From: Brevibacillus sp042683565
Lineage (GTDB): Bacteria > Bacillota > Bacilli > Brevibacillales > Brevibacillaceae
Length of the DNA: 64,000 nucleotides
Assembly: GCF_042683565.1 (NCBI RefSeq)
Contig: NZ_JBHUJW010000018.1
Span: 40,831-104,830, forward strand
Direction of reading: 5' to 3'
The notes below the pieces were generated by a model. The model was not told the DNA's origin and searched no databases. It worked only from the letters and a program-made list of their open reading frames with translations. A program made the position numbers and the translations under genes. Within the stretch, counting starts at the first letter, position 1; each line of letters starts with the position of its first letter. Positions 34,286 through 42,372 of this stretch are shown one piece after another.

Positions 34286-36285
34286 TATCCTTTTTCCTCC
34301 TCAAATAACCAGTTTGGGAACTCTATTTTCGGTTTTGCTTCAAGATAAAACTCTTCAGGGTCATAACCCAACTTGATTACAATTTGTTCGATACCCTTCT
34401 CGTACACTTCTAGTACTTGCTCTTTTCCTTTAATCAATCTTTTTAAGAAATAGCATTGATGAGTAAGGATTTGTCGCAATCGGTCTACAGAAGACACACG
34501 GGAGATTGGATTGATCTTCACGTGATAATTTGATAAAAGCGGGCGCAAGAAGAAAGTGATGAACGAGTCGCTCAGAACATCCTTCAATATTTGTTCTACA
34601 TTTCTTAAGATCCTACTCGCTTTTTCTTCCAGAAGCTCTACCTTTTCTTGATCCTCCAGCTCTTCCTGAAGCTTGTTCGCCGCGTCTAAAACTTCCTCGG
34701 CAAAACTGGATATACGTTCAAACTCTCCTAACTGCTTGTTAAAGAAATCAATCATATTGGAAATCTTCTCACGCAATTGCCCTGCATCCGGTACAGGCGG
34801 AAGACTGGAAAAGACCTCCGGGATTGTCTCAACAGGTTCTTGACAATACTTTTCTACCACTTCTTTAAACGGCATTTTTTGCGTGCCCTTAATGTCAACA
34901 CCACCCTCTGTTGCATTGATAACGAATGCAGAGGGTTGCACAGTAATTAAGTGTTCCATCCAAAACAGGAACTGTCGCCACAATTCTCTTGACCTAACTT
35001 TTCCCCCATAGTAACCATCCAAGTATACTTCACGGTTCACAAAACTCTTATCATCCTGTAGACTATCTTTGATTTGATTACGTTGTTCAATACTCATCTC
35101 AATACCAGATTGATCAACATAAAAACTGTCTTTACTATGGGTAGATCCTTCCTCTGAATAAGCCAAATCTTGTCCGATAAAAACAATTGGCGCTCCCCCC
35201 AAGTAATTCGCGAGGGAATAGCTCAGATGCGCAACAGAGCTTCCGTTATACAGGGTGCCCATATCACCCAAAGCCTCACTCATCAACCTGCTATGGGAGA
35301 TATTTTCCTTGAAGACTGGCACCACATACTCATTCCAGTATTCAGGAATCCTGCTATCCATTAAACTTAAGCCAATCAGCGCTGTATGTTTCGGAATCTT
35401 TAATCCTTTAATAGAAAGATCATAAGAATTTGCTCCACGCTCAAGAATGCAAACGATATCTGGTTCGATTCCGTTTTTTAGCAAAACACGAAAAGCTGAT
35501 TCGGCACAAATAATGAGAGCCTTTCCTTTCACACTTTTGAGTAAAGGAAGCTGCTTGTCTAATGACGGGCCAGAGGCTACGCATATGATAGGCTTGTTCT
35601 TATATTTCTCTTTCAGCTCCGTTAGACGATGTGACTTTAAGGCAACAGGCACATTCTTTAATTCATTCTCCATACCCAACAATGTGTCTTCGAGAGAATT
35701 GCCCATTGAAGTCATATGATTACGCAGATGATTCACGAGTTCTTGAATGACCTCTTCGTAATACTCAGAGTCTTTACGGAATGTAGCGAAAGTCCGGAGT
35801 AAATCTGTCTGAAAAAAATAGTACCCAATTAGTGAAACAAACAATGTATTTAATACTGTCGACATATCTCCGACTGACTCAGTCAATATGATCAGCCTTT
35901 GCAGTTTGCCTTCCAAATATGGCGATAAATCAACGTCCTCCAGGAATTTCTTAACGAGAGCCGTATCTTTTTCTATGATTAAAACCCACGAAGCTTCGGT
36001 TTTGTTTTCTAAAATTTGTTTTACAATGGCTGTAGAGCCCATTCCCAATAAAACATACGCTGTATTATCAAAGTTTACTTTATCCAGAAATTGTGTTGCT
36101 TCAAACTGCGGATCATAAATGCTTCCAGAGTAAAATTCCATCCCCTGATGATCTACCATCTTATAAACATAATCTTGTCCTACTTGAATCGATTCGATAT
36201 GATCTGTACGAACGGTTTCCATGTGCTTCAGGAGCCATTGATTATATTCCACTAAGTATTGAATGTTGCTATCATAGTAACTCAT
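34285..36285 (-). CDS. Maf-type motility accessory glycosyltransferase (2 of 2)
   Basis: At 666 residues this is the longer Maf paralogue. The N-terminal ~190 residues include LLGMGSTAIVKQIL. The core has CVASGPSLDKQLPLL (near 235), FLGQDLAYSEEGSTH-like FIGQDLAYSEEGSTH (near 375) and ATEGGVDIKG (near 455). The last ~180 residues are helical with a likely coiled coil (AANKLQEELEDQEKVELLEEKA). It presumably transfers pseudaminic acid or a derivative to flagellin Ser/Thr. Two unlike Maf proteins may glycosylate different sites or use different sugars. Confidence 0.86.
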   Translation of the reverse strand: MSYYDSNIQYLVEYNQWLLKHMETVRTDHIESIQVGQDYVYKMVDHQGMEFYSGSIYDPQFEATQFLDKVNFDNTAYVLLGMGSTAIVKQILENKTEASWVLIIEKDTALVKKFLEDVDLSPYLEGKLQRLIILTESVGDMSTVLNTLFVSLIGYYFFQTDLLRTFATFRKDSEYYEEVIQELVNHLRNHMTSMGNSLEDTLLGMENELKNVPVALKSHRLTELKEKYKNKPIICVASGPSLDKQLPLLKSVKGKALIICAESAFRVLLKNGIEPDIVCILERGANSYDLSIKGLKIPKHTALIGLSLMDSRIPEYWNEYVVPVFKENISHSRLMSEALGDMGTLYNGSSVAHLSYSLANYLGGAPIVFIGQDLAYSEEGSTHSKDSFYVDQSGIEMSIEQRNQIKDSLQDDKSFVNREVYLDGYYGGKVRSRELWRQFLFWMEHLITVQPSAFVINATEGGVDIKGTQKMPFKEVVEKYCQEPVETIPEVFSSLPPVPDAGQLREKISNMIDFFNKQLGEFERISSFAEEVLDAANKLQEELEDQEKVELLEEKASRILRNVEQILKDVLSDSFITFFLRPLLSNYHVKINPISRVSSVDRLRQILTHQCYFLKRLIKGKEQVLEVYEKGIEQIVIKLGYDPEEFYLEAKPKIEFPNWLFEEEKG

Positions 36286-36307
36286 TCTAATCTCCTTTTA
36301 AGAAAGG

Positions 36308-36580
36308 CTATGACGCTTCAGCGAGTCGGGGCAGAAGCTCGTACTTTAACAAATCGGCAGCTATTATAAAGTCTTTATTTTCTACCGCTTTCAGAATCGT
36401 ACTTAGGAGCAGATTCATTTCCGATAATTTCGTTTCCTCAAATTGGTTCTGAGCTATAATCTCCGTAAGTATGGAAACAGTCTGCTCTAGTTGAACAAGG
36501 CCAGAAGAAATCTCATATCGATAAAAAGCATAGCATACATTATGAACATTTTTTTCTAATACTAACTTGTCCTGCGTCAA
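36308..36580 (-). CDS. Small helical protein between hag and Maf-2
   Basis: About 90 residues, all helical. The best start is a TTG at 36580, 9 nt after GGAGGTG; longer in-frame starts would run back through the hag terminator. The C-terminal portion (LSEMNLLLSTILKAVENKDF then AADLLKYELLPRL) matches the pattern of the 33929-34285 product. It lies between the flagellin terminator and Maf-2, in an arrangement reminiscent of the FliS-type chaperones that accompany flagellin. Confidence 0.6.
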   Translation of the reverse strand: MTQDKLVLEKNVHNVCYAFYRYEISSGLVQLEQTVSILTEIIAQNQFEETKLSEMNLLLSTILKAVENKDFIIAADLLKYELLPRLAEAS

Positions 36581-36615
36581 TGAAAATTTCACCTCCACTA
36601 TAATTGCTGATTTTG

Positions 36616-36648
36616 AAAAAAGCCAACCTTTATAACGGTTGGCTTTTC
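36616..36648 (-). terminator. Intrinsic terminator after hag
   Basis: AAAAGCCAACC/GGTTGGCTTTT stem with a GTTATAAA-type loop, followed by TTTTTTC on the minus strand. It lies 21 bp past the flagellin stop. Confidence 0.88.
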
Positions 36649-36668
36649 CTTTACGACTCTTCTTTTTA

Positions 36669-37487
36669 TTAACGAAGAAGTTGGAGAACACCTTGTGGCT
36701 GTTGGTTTGCCTGAGCCAACATAGCTTGAGCCGCTTGAGACAAGATATTGTTTTTTGTAAAGTTCATCATCTCTTTAGCCATGTCTACGTCACGGATACG
36801 AGATTCAGCGGAAGTCAAGTTTTCAGAAGCGGTGTTCAGGTTGTTAATTGTGTGTTCCAAACGGTTTTGGTAAGCACCAAAGTTAGCACGCTCTTTGGAC
36901 ACTTTGTTAATTGCGCTGTTTACGTTTGCGATGATGGCACTAAAGTTAGTTGCAGTACTGAAGGTGGAACCTACACCTTTAGAACCAATCAGAGAGCTTA
37001 CGTCCATTTTGTTGATGGACATACCGATAATTTGACCGGAGTTTGCACCAACTTGGAAAGAAACAGAGATACCGCTTTTCAGCAGTTTTTTCGTGTTAAA
37101 TTCAGTTTGAGATGCGATACGGTTGATTTCTTTTTGGAGTTGAACAACCTCAGCACCCAGTTTTGCACGGTCAGTAGTGGTGTAAGTATCGTTGTTAGCT
37201 TGAACTGCCAGCTCACGCATACGTTGCAAAATGGAGTGAGTTTCGCTCAATGCACCTTCAGCAGTTTGGATCAGGGAGATACCGTCTTGAGCGTTACGGG
37301 AAGCTTGATCCAGACCACGAATTTGTGCACGCATTTTTTCGGAGATAGCAAGACCTGCAGCGTCATCACCTGCACGGTTGATACGCAGACCAGAGGAGAG
37401 CTTCTCCATAGCTTTTGCTGCCATGCTGTTGTTAGCAGTCAGTCTGTTGTAAGTGTTCAAAGCTGTCAGGTTGTGGTTGATAATCAT
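36669..37487 (-). CDS. hag: Flagellin
   Basis: Filament subunit, 272 residues, close to the short Bacillus type. The N-terminal D0/D1 (1-140) starts MIINHNLTALNTYNRL and includes LSSGLRINRAGDDAAGLAISE. A short variable middle (~145-195) is Ser/Thr-rich and could carry the glycans made by the neighbouring pse/maf genes. The C-terminal D0/D1 ends MLAQANQQPQGVLQLLR. The ATG at 37487 follows GGAGGAAGAAAAG; a start 10 codons earlier lies inside the regulatory leader. It is controlled by a sigma-D promoter and a CsrA-type leader. Confidence 0.97.
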   Translation of the reverse strand: MIINHNLTALNTYNRLTANNSMAAKAMEKLSSGLRINRAGDDAAGLAISEKMRAQIRGLDQASRNAQDGISLIQTAEGALSETHSILQRMRELAVQANNDTYTTTDRAKLGAEVVQLQKEINRIASQTEFNTKKLLKSGISVSFQVGANSGQIIGMSINKMDVSSLIGSKGVGSTFSTATNFSAIIANVNSAINKVSKERANFGAYQNRLEHTINNLNTASENLTSAESRIRDVDMAKEMMNFTKNNILSQAAQAMLAQANQQPQGVLQLLR

Positions 37488-37496
37488 CTTTTCTTC

Positions 37497-37530
37497 CTCC
37501 TTGATTGTTGCTGTCACGTCCGTGTGACAG
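37497..37530 (-). promoter_or_regulatory. CsrA-binding leader of hag
   Basis: On the minus strand CTGTCAC-ACGGAC-GTGACAG (37511-37530) is a perfect 7-bp hairpin that shows GGA in its loop. CACACGGACGTG is close to the CsrA high-affinity consensus. A second site, CAAGGAGG (37497-37504), overlaps the Shine-Dalgarno sequence. Two such sites are how CsrA represses hag translation in B. subtilis; csrA and fliW are adjacent here. Confidence 0.8.
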
Positions 37531-37584
37531 TTTACGATTCCGAAAGGATCTCAATCGCGCGCTTGAGTTTCCCTTCCATTAATA

Positions 37585-37612
37585 GTATCGGAAACGTGTT
37601 CCTACTTGTTTA
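37585..37612 (-). promoter_or_regulatory. Sigma-D promoter of hag
   Basis: TAAA (37609-37612), 16-nt spacer, TCCGATAC (37585-37592) on the minus strand, matching sigma-D promoters with two changes in the -10. It places the leader hairpin about 60 nt into the transcript. Confidence 0.65.
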
Positions 37613-37647
37613 TACTAAATTCGCTAAAAAAAGAAAAAATCTGATGT

Positions 37648-37896
37648 TTATTCGACATCAGACGGATCTTGATTTTTGGGTACCAGTTGCTTCAGTACAT
37701 CCCAATTTGGCTTTTGCATGGAGGCAAGCTGGTTCTCTTGCTGGATCAGTTCATAAACCTCTTTTCGATGTACCTGTACGGAACGCGGGGCCTCAATCCC
37801 GATCCGTACCATTTCACCCTCTACTGCAATAATTTTTATCTCGATATGATCGCCGACGATGATAGACTCATTCTTTTTGCGCGATAGCACAAGCAT
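37648..37896 (-). CDS. csrA: Carbon storage regulator (RNA-binding translational repressor)
   Basis: An 82-residue homodimeric RNA-binding protein that represses hag translation. The N-terminus MLVLSRKKNESIIVGDHIEI and the RIGIEAPRSVQVHRKEV core (with the conserved Arg of the GGA-binding surface) are intact. A C-terminal helix of about 25 residues, present in Firmicutes, is where FliW binds. The ATG at 37896 follows GTAGGTGAAG. It lies 13 bp after fliW, upstream of the hag promoter. Confidence 0.96.
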   Translation of the reverse strand: MLVLSRKKNESIIVGDHIEIKIIAVEGEMVRIGIEAPRSVQVHRKEVYELIQQENQLASMQKPNWDVLKQLVPKNQDPSDVE

Positions 37897-37908
37897 GACT
37901 TCACCTAC

Positions 37909-38328
37909 TTACTTGTCCACTTTTTGCTGAAGCTGAAAAAGCGGCTGTCGAATGGGGTAGCGTTCATCATTTAATATAACCTGCTTCGCCATGCGATTTT
38001 CAATGTTTATTACGATGGGGGCCTTCAAGTTCACCGTTACCTCGCCCTCGGTCCGGATCGTAACAATATTAACAACCATCAGTGCAGTATCATCCTGTAC
38101 ACGAAGTTGTTCCTTTATCACATCATCCAATACAAATTCGTAGTCGGGGAAAATTGCAAAAGGGTTAATTAGTCCAAACTCCACCGCGGGATTTTCCAAC
38201 GACGAAAGAAAATAAAACGGGGTGTCATTTTCTTGCTGCTGTAGTTGGAAGAACATCAGATCCGGAAAACCCGGTATCCCATCTTCAAAGTACAGCTTTG
38301 TCCCTTCGCTGATACTGGCCAATTGCAT
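37909..38328 (-). CDS. fliW: Flagellar assembly factor FliW, antagonist of CsrA
   Basis: Binds CsrA when free, releasing hag repression, and is itself captured by unsecreted flagellin. The 139-residue protein shows LYFEDGIPGFPDL, FLSSLENPAVEFGLINPFAIFPDYEF and NLKAPIVINIENRMAKQVIL, all FliW landmarks. I chose the ATG at 38328 (MQLASISEG) after AGGTGAAA over an in-frame start 17 codons upstream that runs into yviE. Confidence 0.94.
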   Translation of the reverse strand: MQLASISEGTKLYFEDGIPGFPDLMFFQLQQQENDTPFYFLSSLENPAVEFGLINPFAIFPDYEFVLDDVIKEQLRVQDDTALMVVNIVTIRTEGEVTVNLKAPIVINIENRMAKQVILNDERYPIRQPLFQLQQKVDK

Positions 38329-38341
38329 CTTTTCACCTACT

Positions 38342-38920
38342 TTATCGCTTCTTGTCCACATACAAACCCACAAAATCAATAGTCAAGCTATTCCACACTT
38401 CGATTTTGCCCCGCACTTTTCCAGGGGTATAATTCAAGATCGGCTTTTTAATCTCTGGGTCCATACGCACACCGCGTACTATGACGTTTATCTCAGGCTT
38501 TTTCGCTTCATATCGGATCTCAACACCGTCCCCAATGAGCGATCCAGCAGCGATGATTTCTTTTCCCTGATAGATCCCGCTGTCTTCAAAAGCAAGGTCG
38601 GCTATAGGATTCCCCTTATTTTCGATAGCTGCAAGGCGATCGCCTTCCATACTTATCTGGGCGATCGCCTCCAGCCATTTTTGGTAGCCGTATTCAGCAT
38701 TATCCTGGATTCTTCTGCGAGGAGATCGCAAGTCCAGGTTAGCCTGCGCTTCACTGGTATCAATTGTCAATTCACCGCGCGGGCTGTGGATCTCCAAAAT
38801 TGCCGGTTCTTGTCTCATGTTCAATTCCGCTTTTGGCTGCTGAATCTCCTGAACCGGTTTTTCAATCTCCAAACCCAGCTGTATAAATCGTTGCTCCATA
38901 CGTATTTGAGGAAGACGCAT
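38342..38920 (-). CDS. yviE: YviE-like protein (DUF6470)
   Basis: A 192-residue protein in the position of B. subtilis yviE, between flgL and fliW. It contains strand-rich repeats such as PAILEIHSPRGELTIDTSEAQ and DLRSPRRRIQDNAEYGYQKW, and a C-terminal half around EIRYEAKKPEINVIVRGVRM. The function is unknown; conservation next to fliW suggests a role in filament assembly or its control. The ATG at 38920 follows AGGATGGTGG. Confidence 0.85.
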   Translation of the reverse strand: MRLPQIRMEQRFIQLGLEIEKPVQEIQQPKAELNMRQEPAILEIHSPRGELTIDTSEAQANLDLRSPRRRIQDNAEYGYQKWLEAIAQISMEGDRLAAIENKGNPIADLAFEDSGIYQGKEIIAAGSLIGDGVEIRYEAKKPEINVIVRGVRMDPEIKKPILNYTPGKVRGKIEVWNSLTIDFVGLYVDKKR

Positions 38921-38947
38921 CAGATAGCCACCATCCTAATTGACGAG

Positions 38948-39847
38948 TTAGCGCAGAAAATCAAGGAGGGTCGGTTGAATGATTTGCGCTCCTGCACCCA
39001 AAGCGGCACGGTGTACATTTTCCTGTGTTTTCAAATTGGTGATGACTTCCGCTACATCTGCATCCTCATTTTTAGACATGAGAGCGCTGATGCTAAGCCC
39101 TTGCTCTTGCAATCGTCCCTGTACCAGTTCAATCCGATTCATTCGGGCACCGAGAGTAGCCCGCTGCGCCAAAAAGTTATCGATTTGATCATCCAGCTCA
39201 CCCAGGAAAGATGTGGCATCCTGTCCGTTTTCCAATTGTGTTGCCATCTTGTCAAGAAGCTGAAAGATGTTGTCCCCAGTGCCAGAGGCTCCCTTAAAAT
39301 TGAAGGTGCCTTGTGGGTTTATATTAATGGGCACCAACACACCCTCAGACATTTCCAATTTAATCTCGTTTGAATTTGTGTTTTCAAATTGTCCAGTTGT
39401 TACATTATAAGGAGGAGTTTGGGTGTCTGTTCCTGCAAAAATGTATCTGGAACCCAGCATCTGGTTCGCAATCGTCCCCATCTGCTCCTTGATTTGCCGG
39501 ATTTCCTTTGCCATCGCTTCAAATGAACTGCTTTCCAGAGCACCATCACCGGAATATACAACCAACTCTCGAACCCTTTGCAAGATAGAACCTGCTTCAT
39601 CCATCGATTTATCAGTCAGTTCCATCCAGGACTGCGCTTCGTCCGCATTCCGCTGGTACTGATCATTTTCAGCAAGTAACGTGCGATAGTGAATACCCCT
39701 GGCTGCAATCACCGGATCATCGGAAGGTCGATTAATCAATCGGCCTGAAGATAATTGCATTTGGAGCTTATCCATTTGTCCCATCGAACGAGAGAGATTT
39801 CGGAGCATATTGTTATTCAACATCGTTTGAGTTACACGAACAGACAT
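38948..39847 (-). CDS. flgL: Flagellar hook-filament junction protein 2 (HAP3)
   Basis: Links hook to filament with FlgK. The 299-residue protein is flagellin-like at its ends: MSVRVTQTMLNNNMLRNL at the N-terminus with LSSGRLINRPSDDP near residue 40, and a C-terminus ending AQIIQPTLLDFLR. The start at 39847 follows GGTGAGGG. It lies 40 bp after flgK. Confidence 0.95.
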   Translation of the reverse strand: MSVRVTQTMLNNNMLRNLSRSMGQMDKLQMQLSSGRLINRPSDDPVIAARGIHYRTLLAENDQYQRNADEAQSWMELTDKSMDEAGSILQRVRELVVYSGDGALESSSFEAMAKEIRQIKEQMGTIANQMLGSRYIFAGTDTQTPPYNVTTGQFENTNSNEIKLEMSEGVLVPININPQGTFNFKGASGTGDNIFQLLDKMATQLENGQDATSFLGELDDQIDNFLAQRATLGARMNRIELVQGRLQEQGLSISALMSKNEDADVAEVITNLKTQENVHRAALGAGAQIIQPTLLDFLR

Positions 39848-39887
39848 TGCCCTCACCTTTCTTTCCTTTACTCTCTACCAGCAAATT

Positions 39888-41435
39888 CTACAGCCCCACT
39901 CGTCCCATTCCGTTAATAATCTTGTCCAAAACTTCATCCATACTTGTCATGACTCGAGCAGAAGCGCTAAAAGCGTGCTGGTATTTCACCATTTCAGCCA
40001 TTTCCTCATCGAGCGAAACACCCGACACTGATTGCCGCTGTGTATCCACTTGTCCAACAAGGATCTCCGAGTTTTGCTCCATGCGTTGTGCTTCCTGGCT
40101 ATCGACGCCAAGTTGAGCGATCGTATATCGGTAGAAGTCATCCAGTGTCGTTGTCTCCGGCAGTCCAGAGCTGCCAATGGTCAAATTCAACAGCTTGTAT
40201 TTAATCGCAGCAATATCAAGGGCATTTGTGTTATCCCCTTCAGAAGAAGTTCCGGAAGCATCTGGCTTTGCAGCTGCAATCGCATTCAAGCTACCAAGTA
40301 TGGCCGGGTTTACTGCTATCTTGGAAAAGTCTTTCGGATATGCTTTCGTATTTGGATCTTTCGCTAATTCATCCGAATCCACGAAAAAGGGGATATCCTG
40401 CGCAGGTGCTCCAGAATTGCTTTTTTGATTCGCAATATCAAAAAGATTCAACCCATTCCGATGCAGATCATTGACTTCTGTTACGATATTGATTGCAAGT
40501 GTATTCAGTCTTCCCATCATCTGCGGAATAACACCTTGCACTATTGTATTCCCCGACGCATCTACCGTGTTCATACCGCGCGCTTCCATGCTGCCGAGAA
40601 GACCACCAGATGTCGGGACAAAAGGTGCACCGCCCAATGTAATATCATTAAGTCCGGTGATCGGATTCTTTACCGCTTGCATTTCTACCGCTTCTCGTCC
40701 TGTCACCAGAGCTTGACCTTCAACGGTGACATTCACCATCCCGTTTGCCCCATTGGTTACCTTCACTTCGACAAGCTTGGAGAGTTTGTCCAGCAACAAA
40801 TCCCGTTGGTCATATAAATCATTCGGTTGATAGCCGTGAGGAACGAGGTCGGAGATCTGCTTATTGAGATTTGCCAATTGCTTTGCCATAGAATTAATAT
40901 CCAATACTTTTGTGGACACTACGTTATCTAAATCGGTTTGAAGCTCCGTCAGAGATGTAGAAAGCGCTGAAAATGTTTCCGTCAGGGCAATTGCTCGCTG
41001 GCGAACAACCGCACGTGCAGACAAGCTTTCAGGTTCCTTGGCTAAGTCTTGCCATGATTGCCACAGCTGATCCATCACTGTTTGCAACCCGGTATCCGAG
41101 GGCTCATTCATGATTGTTTCAATTTTGCTTAATCCGTCCAGCCTGGCTTCCCAATAACCATTGTGTTTGTTTTCATTCCGATATTGTTGATCCAGGTAAT
41201 CTTCACGAAGGCGTTGCATCGAGACTACCTCAACACCCGTTCCCAATATCCCTGGTTCTACATTCGCATTCATTCCCACATACGGCAGTCCCGTTGTCGC
41301 CTGCATATTGACCCGCTGCCGGGTATACCCCTCCGTATTCGCATTCGCAATATTATGTCCCGTTGTATTCAAGGCAGACTGTTGGGCAAACAGCCCGCGT
41401 TTGCTGACTTCTAACCCATGGAAGGTAGAGCGCAT
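39888..41435 (-). CDS. flgK: Flagellar hook-filament junction protein 1 (HAP1)
   Basis: First of the junction proteins, 515 residues. The N-terminal rod/hook motif is MRSTFHGLEVSKRGLFAQQ followed by TGHNIANANTEGYTRQRV (about residues 27-44). The C-terminus has GVSLDEEMAEMVKYQHAFSASARVMTSMDEVLD, the FlgE/FlgK C-terminal domain. The middle is variable. The ATG at 41435 lies 12 bp after flgN. Confidence 0.96.
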   Translation of the reverse strand: MRSTFHGLEVSKRGLFAQQSALNTTGHNIANANTEGYTRQRVNMQATTGLPYVGMNANVEPGILGTGVEVVSMQRLREDYLDQQYRNENKHNGYWEARLDGLSKIETIMNEPSDTGLQTVMDQLWQSWQDLAKEPESLSARAVVRQRAIALTETFSALSTSLTELQTDLDNVVSTKVLDINSMAKQLANLNKQISDLVPHGYQPNDLYDQRDLLLDKLSKLVEVKVTNGANGMVNVTVEGQALVTGREAVEMQAVKNPITGLNDITLGGAPFVPTSGGLLGSMEARGMNTVDASGNTIVQGVIPQMMGRLNTLAINIVTEVNDLHRNGLNLFDIANQKSNSGAPAQDIPFFVDSDELAKDPNTKAYPKDFSKIAVNPAILGSLNAIAAAKPDASGTSSEGDNTNALDIAAIKYKLLNLTIGSSGLPETTTLDDFYRYTIAQLGVDSQEAQRMEQNSEILVGQVDTQRQSVSGVSLDEEMAEMVKYQHAFSASARVMTSMDEVLDKIINGMGRVGL

Positions 41436-41447
41436 ATCGACACCTCT

Positions 41448-41948
41448 TTACGCTTTTTTATTAAAAAAAGTCCGATTCGCCTGACGGTAGCCTTCGGCAG
41501 ATGGGTGGCCGTAGATGAAGTCGTCCTCCGGCGCGTCCGTGATCAGGTCGAGCGTCATGTTTACAAAAGAAAGGGATTGTTTCAGCAACTGCTGATTCAG
41601 TTCGTTCGCATCACGCAGTTCGGAAACAATCCGGATCAGTTCATTGCGACAGTCAGTCAGTCGCGTTTTCTCTTCCGCACTGGTCGTCAACTTGATCAGT
41701 TCAGCCAGCGTGCCTTCCTGCAGGGAAAAGCCCTTTTCGTTTGTCAGCTCTCTCACTGTATTCAGGCGGGCTGTCTCTGCTGCCGTGATGCCTTTCATCA
41801 GCTTCTGCTCCTGGCGGGTGATCGCCACGAGTTCGTCCACCTTGCCTTTGATCAGCACTTCTTTTTTATGCGTTGCCAGTGTGTACAGGGCCTTGTGCAG
41901 CTGGATCAAATTGTCGAGCAGTTCGTAGAGCATCTCCATCTTTGTCAT
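41448..41948 (-). CDS. flgN: FlgN-type export chaperone for hook-associated proteins
   Basis: A 166-residue helical chaperone expected to bind FlgK and FlgL. It matches the YvyG/FlgN pattern: LYELLDNLIQLHKALYTLATHKKEVLIKGKVDELVAITRQEQKLMKGI in the first 60 residues, then LREANELNQQLLKQSLSFVNMTLDLI-type helices. The ATG at 41948 follows GATGAGGGAG. It lies between flgM and flgK as in B. subtilis. Confidence 0.9.
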   Translation of the reverse strand: MTKMEMLYELLDNLIQLHKALYTLATHKKEVLIKGKVDELVAITRQEQKLMKGITAAETARLNTVRELTNEKGFSLQEGTLAELIKLTTSAEEKTRLTDCRNELIRIVSELRDANELNQQLLKQSLSFVNMTLDLITDAPEDDFIYGHPSAEGYRQANRTFFNKKA

Positions 41949-41979
41949 GTTTCTCCCTCATCTTCCCTAGAGAGCTTGA

Positions 41980-42255
41980 TTATTTCCTTTGCCAGAAGGA
42001 GAGAAACTTCTCCGCGATTTTTTCGCTGGAGACGCGGTAGCTCCCCTCTTCTACCTGCTTTTTCAGCTGCTCCACCTTTTCCCTGCGCTGCGGCAAATCC
42101 GGGTCTTCCACGTGTTTCAGCATTTCCAATGCTTCCGTGGAGATGTTGACTTCGTCTTTCCCCATCGGGATCTTGCCTGTTTTGCCTATCTGGGGATTGT
42201 TCGTTTTGTTGTAGGCGTTAATCCTCCCGACTCGATTGGGCTCGTTAATCCGCAT
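41980..42255 (-). CDS. flgM: Anti-sigma-D factor FlgM
   Basis: Holds sigma-D inactive until the hook is finished. The 91-residue protein is polar and disordered at the N-terminus (RINEPNRVGRINAYNK). The family core EVNISTEALEMLKHVED and the C-terminal helix KVEQLKKQVEEGSYRVSSEKIAEKFLSF bind the sigma factor. The ATG at 42255 follows GAGAGGATGG. A sigma-D-like promoter lies about 75 bp upstream, giving the usual feedback loop. Confidence 0.93.
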   Translation of the reverse strand: MRINEPNRVGRINAYNKTNNPQIGKTGKIPMGKDEVNISTEALEMLKHVEDPDLPQRREKVEQLKKQVEEGSYRVSSEKIAEKFLSFWQRK

Positions 42256-42300
42256 GTAAAAACCATCCTCTCAAACCACCGGACATGAATAATGGATAAA

Positions 42301-42336
42301 CAAAAACCGATGATACCTCTTAGTAGTATCATCGGC
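42301..42336 (-). terminator. Terminator after yvyF
   Basis: CCGATGATAC/GTATCATCGG perfect 10-bp stem, 9-nt loop, then TTTTTGTTT on the minus strand. Confidence 0.8.
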
Positions 42337-42356
42337 AATTTTGTAGTATGCGATTA
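42329..42356 (-). promoter_or_regulatory. Probable sigma-D promoter of flgM
   Basis: TAAT (42353-42356), 16-nt spacer, GCCGATGA (42329-42336) on the minus strand. The -10 is part of the upstream terminator stem, so the two signals are interlocked. Confidence 0.55.
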
Positions 42357-42372
42357 GTTTTTTTGTACAAAA

